Positions 59,144-64,000 of a stretch of 64,000 bases of DNA are shown here, piece after piece (the stretch's first letter is position 1; every line of letters starts with the position of its first letter). The position numbers were made by a program, and so were the translations under genes. The notes under the pieces were generated by a model. The model was not told the origin of the DNA. It made no database searches and saw nothing but the letters and a program-made list of their open reading frames with translations. The stretch comes from Massiliimalia massiliensis (lineage in GTDB: Bacteria; Bacillota; Clostridia; Oscillospirales; Ruminococcaceae). The stretch lies in assembly GCF_900155615.1 (NCBI RefSeq), contig NZ_FUHT01000003.1, positions 496,001 through 560,000 of the forward strand, written 5' to 3'.

Positions 59144-60673
59144 CTACCGGAGGCGTAACAGGCCCTCCGGTTTCAGCTCGTAAACCTGGTTGCAGACCTC
59201 ATCCAGGTATTTCCGGTCGTGGGTCACGCTGATAATTGCACCGCCATATTCCTTGAGAATTTGCCGGATCACAGGGTTGGACAGCGGACTGAAATTCCGG
59301 GTCGGTTCGTCCAGAATGAGCACGTCATTCTGATCAAGTACCATCTTTAAAAAGAATAACTTAGCCTTTTGCCCGCCGGATAATTCCCCGGCTGTGTGCG
59401 ACATCTCGTCCCTGGTAAACCGAACGCTCCCGAGAAAATTCCGGGCGCGGGTGATCTCGTCCCTGGTTCCGCCCGACGCCAGAAATTCGACCGGAGTTTT
59501 TTGCAGGGTCAGAGAGTCCTGGTAGTTTTGCGGCATATAGGCTACCTTTAGATCAATACGGTTCAACAGGACTGCAGCAATTTGGCGTAGGAGCGTGGTC
59601 TTTCCTGCGCCGTTTTTTCCAATGATTGCAAGATGCGGATTTCCGGAAACAGAAAGGGCAATTTCCCGGCTCAGTACTCTGCCGCCTGTCTCCAGAACAG
59701 GAAGTGAGAAATCCAGAATTTGTTTGGAGGAGGGAAGAGAAACCGGCGGAAAGGACAGGAAGAGTGCTTCCTCCAGGTCTGGGAGCTGGGCCATATCTTC
59801 GGCCTCCCGCTCCAGCCGCTTACCGGTGGATTTTACCGCTTTCATTTTCTTTTTCAGCAGCCGCCCGCCATGCGGATCCTGCCGGGAAATGGCGCCCTGG
59901 TCGTGGTCGACCTGCTGATAAATCTGCTGCCAGCGCGCCATCTGCTTTTTGTGCTCCGCGTGTTCCTTCCGCGCCACCTGCTCCTGATGGGAGAGCGCGC
60001 GGCTTCGGGCGTCAATATAGTCCCGGTAGGGGACAGAGGCGATGGTGTGGCGGCAGACAGTCTTTTTCCGTACCTGCTCCAGGTGGATGATCCGGTTGGC
60101 TGTCCGTTCGATTAGTGTTTCATCATGGGAAACATATAGCACCGGCAGCCGGCAGCTCAGCAAAAACTGCTCCAGCCATTCCAGCGTATCGATGTCGATA
60201 TCATTGGTTGGTTCGTCCAATAGAAGAATATCCGGCTGGCAGAGCAGGATTCTGGATAATTGCAGCTTTACCTTTTCTCCGCCGGAGAGCGTGCCGACCA
60301 TCTGGTCGGAGTAGAGCTGCTCTGGAGAAAGGCGAAGCTCTGCGGCAATCGCGGCGGTCTCCCTGGCGTCAAGGAAATCGTACGCGCCTGAATCGAGCAG
60401 GTATTCATAGACGGTTTTAGCTTTTTCCTTTTCTGTCAGCTCCTGCGCGAGATAGCCGAGACGGCCGTTTCCCTTGAGGATCGTACCGGTGTAGTCGGCG
60501 TAACTGTCTACCAGCATCGGGTCGGCAATCAGCTTTAAGAGGGTGCTTTTCCCGTTTCCCTCCTCGCCGATAATGACAGCGCGGTCTCCGGGATTTAAGG
60601 TGAAGGTGAAATGCTCCAGTATTTTATGAAGGTTTTCATTTAAGGTAATGGTAAGGTCGTGAATTTGCAGCAT
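59144..60673 (-). CDS. ABC-F family ATPase (probable ribosome protection protein)
   Basis: A 509-residue soluble protein with two ABC ATPase domains joined by a charged linker (about 190-290) and no membrane helices. First domain: Walker A GEEGNGKST, signature LSGGEKVKLQL and Walker B LLLDEPTNDIDID. Second domain: GKNGAGKTTLL, LSGGQKAKLFF and LILDEPTRNF. Length and layout suit antibiotic-resistance ABC-F proteins of the Lsa/Vga/Msr kind, which free ribosomes from lincosamides, streptogramins or pleuromutilins. ATG at 60673 follows AAAGGA. The attenuator-like leader supports drug-inducible expression. Housekeeping translation-factor function is the alternative. Confidence 0.87.
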   Translation of the reverse strand: MLQIHDLTITLNENLHKILEHFTFTLNPGDRAVIIGEEGNGKSTLLKLIADPMLVDSYADYTGTILKGNGRLGYLAQELTEKEKAKTVYEYLLDSGAYDFLDARETAAIAAELRLSPEQLYSDQMVGTLSGGEKVKLQLSRILLCQPDILLLDEPTNDIDIDTLEWLEQFLLSCRLPVLYVSHDETLIERTANRIIHLEQVRKKTVCRHTIASVPYRDYIDARSRALSHQEQVARKEHAEHKKQMARWQQIYQQVDHDQGAISRQDPHGGRLLKKKMKAVKSTGKRLEREAEDMAQLPDLEEALFLSFPPVSLPSSKQILDFSLPVLETGGRVLSREIALSVSGNPHLAIIGKNGAGKTTLLRQIAAVLLNRIDLKVAYMPQNYQDSLTLQKTPVEFLASGGTRDEITRARNFLGSVRFTRDEMSHTAGELSGGQKAKLFFLKMVLDQNDVLILDEPTRNFSPLSNPVIRQILKEYGGAIISVTHDRKYLDEVCNQVYELKPEGLLRLR

Positions 60674-60740
60674 AGGGATCAGTCCTTTCATAGCGAAGTC
60701 CAGTACCCGGTGTAAAAAATACCGTTTTGCTTTTGGGCAC

Positions 60741-60771
60741 AAAAAAAGCCTGTTTCGTTATCGGAAACAGA
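60741..60771 (-). terminator. Leader terminator (attenuator) of the ABC-F gene
   Basis: Minus strand CTGTTTC-CGATAAC-GAAACAG-GC followed by seven Ts, about 70 bases before the ABC-F start codon. GTTTTGTTATCGG (60852-60840), within the upstream small frame, can pair with CCGATAACGAAAC (60764-60752) in the loop and 3' arm, 13 pairs with one wobble, and would act as antiterminator. Confidence 0.78.
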
Positions 60772-60832
60772 CAAAAAACACCCTCCCCATGCCGGAAGAG
60801 AATTGATCCCTGTGAAAAAGCGCAGACTCCGC

Positions 60833-60868
60833 CTATATCCCGATAACAAAACTTGTTGTTTGTTTCAT
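60833..60868 (-). CDS. Putative leader peptide of the ABC-F attenuator
   Basis: Eleven-codon frame MKQTTSFVIGI in the leader, whose 3' half is the antiterminator strand. It has no clear ribosome site of its own. A three-codon frame, ATG-CGC-AAT-TAG (60889-60878), lies just upstream behind GGGGTGG, so reinitiation is possible. Drug-stalled ribosomes here would expose the antiterminator. This is modelled on known ABC-F leaders, not proven. Confidence 0.4.
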   Translation of the reverse strand: MKQTTSFVIGI

Positions 60869-60921
60869 GAATACAGACTAATTGCGCATCTTTCCACCCC
60901 TTATTTTAATTTACGTGGGTC

Positions 60922-60951
60922 AGTATAGCACAACGTGGCAGCACTTGTCAA
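60922..60951 (-). promoter_or_regulatory. Promoter of the ABC-F gene
   Basis: Minus strand TTGACA (60951-60946), 18 bp, TATACT (60927-60922). The -35 lies in the final codons of the upstream YaiI-family gene. The leader is about 240 bases. Confidence 0.8.
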
Positions 60952-61385
60952 GCCTGCTGCAGCAATTTTGTAAGCGCCGCCTCGAATGCCGCGTCCTGCA
61001 CCTTTCTATCACGCTTGGCATTCCCTTTGAGCCGTCCGCCGGCACTGCGGATTTTTCGCGCTGTATGCCGGGCAAGCAGAAGGGCGTCGATATTGTCGGA
61101 GGTATAGACCATCCCGTCCTGGTTGAGCGGCACAGCCCGTCTGGCAAGGCACATAGCCGCCAGCCCGTAGTCCTGGGTCACTGCCAGGTCGCCTGGCTGA
61201 ACCAGGTTTACCAGCGCGAAGTCCACCGCGTCCGCGCCTTTGGAAACGGTAAGTGTTTGGGCGCCCTCCCGTTCGATCCGGTGAGCGGTATCGCAGAGAA
61301 TCGTTACCGGGACAGCGAACCGCTTTGCCGTCCTCAGTACGGCGTCAACCACCGGACAGCCGTCCGCGTCAATAAAAATTGTCAT
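60948..61385 (-). CDS. YaiI/YqxD family protein (DUF188)
   Basis: A 145-residue PIN-like conserved protein. Family marks are FIDADGCPVVDAVLRTAKR at the start, VSKGADAVDFALVNLV, and TQDYGLAAMCLARRA with acidic residues placed as in PIN-fold nucleases. The molecular role of this widespread family is not established. It stands alone on the minus strand; its last codons carry the ABC-F promoter -35. Confidence 0.88.
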   Translation of the reverse strand: MTIFIDADGCPVVDAVLRTAKRFAVPVTILCDTAHRIEREGAQTLTVSKGADAVDFALVNLVQPGDLAVTQDYGLAAMCLARRAVPLNQDGMVYTSDNIDALLLARHTARKIRSAGGRLKGNAKRDRKVQDAAFEAALTKLLQQA

Positions 61386-61453
61386 TTCAGTAAAAAGGCT
61401 TCCTTTCTGGATTATCTGATTCTATTATAACAGAAACAGACTTAAAAAGCTAT

Positions 61454-61687
61454 CTATTTGCACCTCTTATGAGGCTTCCGTTCATCTGTCAGGCCGCTGA
61501 GATAATCTAGACTGGTCTGATATAAGAATGCTAATTTAATGGCATTCGGAATCTTTAAGGCAGCCCTCCCGCATTCTATTTTAGAGTAGGTATTCTGTCG
61601 GATATTTAAGTGCTCTGCAACCTCTTTTTGTGACAGATGATTTTCAAGACGTAATTCCCGTAGACGGTCATATTTAGAATATGTCAA
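61454..61687 (-). CDS. XRE family transcriptional regulator
   Basis: A 77-residue single helix-turn-helix protein of the Cro/CI type: LRELRLENHLSQKEVAEHLN, then IRQNTYSKIECGRAALKIP with the recognition helix. The C-terminus ends in a basic Lys/Arg/His run. TTG at 61687 is preferred since GGAGG lies 8 bases upstream; an ATG at 61732 has no ribosome site. It is a stand-alone regulator with no adjacent toxin or phage gene. It may act on its own promoter. Confidence 0.8.
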   Translation of the reverse strand: MTYSKYDRLRELRLENHLSQKEVAEHLNIRQNTYSKIECGRAALKIPNAIKLAFLYQTSLDYLSGLTDERKPHKRCK

Positions 61688-61882
61688 AATTGATCCCTCC
61701 GATTGAAGTTGATAGAATATAGACTTCTGCATATCTCATGTAATAGTCTATCATGTGTGACCGCGTATTGTGTGGATATGCTTCAATATTGTAGCATCAA
61801 ATAGTGCCACATTCTTCCCATTCTCCCCAAAATCTGCTATACTAGACCTGAAACGATATTGGGAGGAAAGGAATGTACAGAT

Positions 61883-62545
61883 ATGAGCTTTGTCAAAGAG
61901 ATGATTGATTACAGCATGGATTTATGGGAGGGCTATCTTGCCCATCCCTTTTTGCAGGAGCTGAAGGACGGAACCCTGACGGAGGAAAAAATCAAGCGCT
62001 ATATTATTCAGGACAGCCTCTACCTGCGGGAATACGCGCGGGTGTTTGCGGTCGGGATTTTGAAGGCACCTACCATTCGTGACATGTCGCATCTGAGCCG
62101 GCTGATTTCCGGGACGGTACAGGGAGAATATGTCACCCGCGACAAATACCTGAACCGCTTTGGGATTTCACCGCAGGAATGGGAGCAGATGGAGCTGCTG
62201 CCGGACAACCGTGCTTATGTTGACTACATGATGCAGGAGGCGGAAAAGGGCGGCCTGCCTGAAATTTTTGCGGCGGTGCTTCCCTGCATGCTCAGCTACT
62301 GTTTCATCGGCAGGGAGCTGACCCGGCGCTATCCGGAGCAGGTGAAAGTCACTCAATATGCCGACCTGATCGACGATTACGGCAACGACGGCTATTACGA
62401 AACCTGTGTGGCAGACGCAGAATACGCGGATACCCTTTACGCACCCCTGGCAGAGGAGCACAAGGCGCGCCTGAAAGAGATTTTCCGCACAGCGAGCATC
62501 TATGAAATGAAGTTTTGGGATATGTCCTACGGGGAGGAACGCTAG
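61883..62545 (+). CDS. tenA: TenA family aminopyrimidine aminohydrolase (thiaminase II)
   Basis: A 220-residue all-helical enzyme that hydrolyses degraded thiamine pyrimidine to 4-amino-5-hydroxymethyl-2-methylpyrimidine (HMP) for salvage. The HPFLQELKDGTLTEEKIKRY start and IIQDSLYLREYARVF helix are family hallmarks. The usual active-site Cys of TenA appears in the region MLSYCFIGREL. Directly followed by thiM and thiE, so it feeds the pyrimidine branch. ATG at 61883 has AAAGGA upstream. A TATACT hexamer at 61839-61844 could be the -10. No TPP riboswitch motif is visible in the 150-base leader. Confidence 0.9.
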   Translation: MSFVKEMIDYSMDLWEGYLAHPFLQELKDGTLTEEKIKRYIIQDSLYLREYARVFAVGILKAPTIRDMSHLSRLISGTVQGEYVTRDKYLNRFGISPQEWEQMELLPDNRAYVDYMMQEAEKGGLPEIFAAVLPCMLSYCFIGRELTRRYPEQVKVTQYADLIDDYGNDGYYETCVADAEYADTLYAPLAEEHKARLKEIFRTASIYEMKFWDMSYGEER

Positions 62546-63361
62546 ATGTTTGAAGCAGTGTTTGCGGCTGTGCGGCAGAAACGCCCGCTGGTCCATGCAA
62601 TCACGAATTATGTTACAATCCGGGACTGCGCTAATATTATGCTGGCGTGCGGAGGGTCTCCGATTATGGCGGACGCACCGGAAGAAGCGGCCGGAATTAC
62701 GTCCGGCTGCGACGGACTGGTGTTAAATCTCGGCATGCTCAACGAGACGAAAAAAGAAGCCATGCGTGCCTCGGCGGCAGTTGCGGCAGAGCGGGGAAAA
62801 CCGGTCGTGCTTGATCCGGTAGGTGTGTCTGCCTCGCCGTATAGGCTTTCCTTTGCCCTGGAGCTGCTGCGCAGTATGGCGGTGTCCGTCATCCGGGGAA
62901 ATGCATCGGAAATCCGTACCCTTTCCGCCGGAGAGGCGCTGAGCAAAGGCGTGGACGCGGTGCTGAAGGACGATTGGGACAGGCAGGTGAAAATGGCAAA
63001 AGAGCTGAGCCTGAAATACAGCGCCGTCACTGTTCAGACAGGAGAAATTGACCTAGTGACCGATGGGCAGGCAGTTTGTCTGATCCGTAACGGAACGCCG
63101 GTGATGGGACGGATTACCGGGAGCGGCTGCATGCTGTCCGCGCTGACAGGTATCTTCTGTGCGGCCAGCCCGGAAGAATTGTTTGACGCCTGTTCCTGTG
63201 CTGCCTGCGTGATGGGCTTGGCAGGAGAATCTGCCGCCGGAAAAGCAGGATGCGCAGGAGAAGGGCTTGGTAGCTTTGGCGTCCGGCTGATTGACGAGAT
63301 CGGACGGATGGACGAAACAATCCTGAATGGGGGAATGAAACTTGAAATTCGAAGCAAATAA
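62546..63361 (+). CDS. thiM: Hydroxyethylthiazole kinase
   Basis: A 271-residue ribokinase-like enzyme that phosphorylates the thiazole alcohol in thiamine salvage. LVHAITNYVTIRDCANIMLA and the PIMADAPEEAAGIT segment open the family; VLDPVGVSASPYR and the phosphate-site GRITGSGCMLSALTG are also clear. The start ATG follows the tenA stop at once, with GGGGAGG within the end of tenA. It overlaps thiE by 20 bases. Its product is joined to HMP diphosphate by ThiE. Confidence 0.95.
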   Translation: MFEAVFAAVRQKRPLVHAITNYVTIRDCANIMLACGGSPIMADAPEEAAGITSGCDGLVLNLGMLNETKKEAMRASAAVAAERGKPVVLDPVGVSASPYRLSFALELLRSMAVSVIRGNASEIRTLSAGEALSKGVDAVLKDDWDRQVKMAKELSLKYSAVTVQTGEIDLVTDGQAVCLIRNGTPVMGRITGSGCMLSALTGIFCAASPEELFDACSCAACVMGLAGESAAGKAGCAGEGLGSFGVRLIDEIGRMDETILNGGMKLEIRSK

Positions 63362-63992
63362 TCTGTTATTATATGCGGTTACCGACCGGGCCTGGCTTGC
63401 CGGACGAACGTTGGCAGAGCAGGTGAATGAAGCGATAAAGGGCGGTATCACCTGCCTGCAGCTCCGCGAAAAGAGACTGAGCCGGGAGGCGTTTTTGGAA
63501 GAAGCGAAAGAGATCAAAAAGCTGGCCGAGTCGGCAGGGATTCCCCTGATTATCAACGACGATGTTTCTATCTGTCTGGAAAGCGACGCGGACGGGGTGC
63601 ATGTTGGGCAGAGCGATATGGCGGCGCAGGATGTCCGGGCGCTGCTGGGGCCTGATAAAATTCTCGGCGTGTCTGCCCAAACGGTTGAGCAGGCGCTTGC
63701 GGCCGAGCAGGCCGGTGCGGATTATCTTGGTGTGGGTGCGATGTTTTCCACTTCTACGAAGCTAGATGCCAAAACCACCTCGTTTGAGACACTGAAGGCG
63801 ATCTGCGAGGCGGTAACCATTCCGGTGGTGGCAATCGGAGGGATTTCGGAGGCAAATGTCCTGGAGCTGACGGGGAGCGGGGCGAAAGGGATCGCGGTTG
63901 TATCGGCTGTCTTTGCAAAGCCAGATATCGCCGAGGCTGCAAGACGGCTGAAAGGGTTAGCAAAACAGATGACAGGGGTGACAGAAGAATGA
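63342..63992 (+). CDS. thiE: Thiamine-phosphate synthase
   Basis: A 216-residue TIM-barrel enzyme that couples HMP diphosphate with thiazole phosphate to give thiamine phosphate. Family motifs: LYAVTDRAWL, ITCLQLREK, the DGVHVGQSDM phosphate-binding strand, LGVSAQTVEQA, DYLGVGAMFSTSTK and VVAIGGI. It begins at TTG (63342) inside thiM with a G-rich site upstream, so translation is coupled. It overlaps the next gene by 4 bases (ATGA). Confidence 0.95.
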   Translation: MKFEANNLLLYAVTDRAWLAGRTLAEQVNEAIKGGITCLQLREKRLSREAFLEEAKEIKKLAESAGIPLIINDDVSICLESDADGVHVGQSDMAAQDVRALLGPDKILGVSAQTVEQALAAEQAGADYLGVGAMFSTSTKLDAKTTSFETLKAICEAVTIPVVAIGGISEANVLELTGSGAKGIAVVSAVFAKPDIAEAARRLKGLAKQMTGVTEE

Positions 63993-64000
63993 AACGGTGG
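63989..64000 (+). CDS. Start of a further gene in the thiamine operon (cut by window end)
   Basis: ATG at 63989 overlaps the thiE stop as ATGA and reads Met-Lys-Arg-Trp to the window edge. In such operons thiD (HMP kinase) or a thiamine precursor transporter often follows, but four codons do not identify it. Confidence 0.4.

Noticed and set aside
61733-61882. TPP riboswitch upstream of tenA
   Set aside because: Conserved core segments could not be found in the leader.
1-64000. CRISPR array, prophage, rRNA operon or replication origin
   Set aside because: No regularly spaced repeats, no phage structural or integrase genes, no rRNA sequence and no dnaA/DnaA-box cluster were seen.

Overview
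The window reads as chromosomal DNA of an anaerobic Clostridia-type Firmicute, probably a gut-associated member of the Oscillospirales/Ruminococcaceae. Genes have strong AGGAGG-type ribosome sites, and many sigma-A promoters show TTGACA-like and TATAAT-like hexamers exactly 17 bp apart. Intrinsic terminators are textbook. Housekeeping proteins are of Clostridial type: a prolyl-tRNA synthetase without editing insert, LytR-CpsA-Psr, CPBP protease and ABC-F. Carbohydrate genes are numerous. No rRNA, CRISPR array or complete mobile element is visible.

Layout. 1-3.5 kb: a decayed VOC gene, then minus-strand ogt, uxuA and a MATE exporter. 3.8-8.2 kb: a peptide-use operon (OPT transporter, PqqD-like protein, small membrane protein, PepD). 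8.4-16.3 kb: GH2 glycosidase, Lrp regulator, proS, LCP protein, uridine-kinase-like protein, CPBP protease and tRNA-Glu(CTC). 16.3-25.6 kb: a sugar locus with cupin and ROK repressor divergent from an ABC importer, a GH38-like protein and an iron alcohol dehydrogenase; its leader holds a terminator and competing hairpins. 25.9-27.3 kb: a second MATE exporter. 27.3-35.5 kb: an A+T-richer accessory block with a HipA-like kinase/HTH pair, a PadR-HAAS-secreted protein operon divergent from an M23 endopeptidase, two lipoproteins (one with a zinc-protease motif) and a broken IS30 transposase.

35.6-59.1 kb is the most interesting part. After an aldo/keto reductase come tandem divergent nucleoside-hydrolase-fold genes. 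Next is a LacI regulator with an isomerase of the FucI/AraA fold, a split transketolase, an FGGY kinase, an ABC importer and an apiosidase-like (DUF5060/DUF4038) protein. This complement matches the known isomerase-kinase-transketolase route for the branched sugar D-apiose. A second locus follows: another DUF4038 protein, a SIS isomerase, a zinc alcohol dehydrogenase, a protein resembling the DXR-like (DRL) reductoisomerase family with a SAF domain, a second FGGY kinase, an RpiR regulator and a LacI paralog. DXR/DRL enzymes interconvert linear and branched carbon skeletons. Their presence beside apiosidase-like genes suggests an undescribed oxidative-isomerisation route for a branched sugar; this is inference.

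59.1-64 kb: an ABC-F ATPase with an apparent transcription-attenuation leader, a YaiI-family protein, an XRE regulator and the thiamine-salvage operon tenA-thiM-thiE, which runs into a further gene at the window edge.

Coordinates, motifs and hairpins were read directly by eye. Family names rest on recognised motifs, not on database searches.
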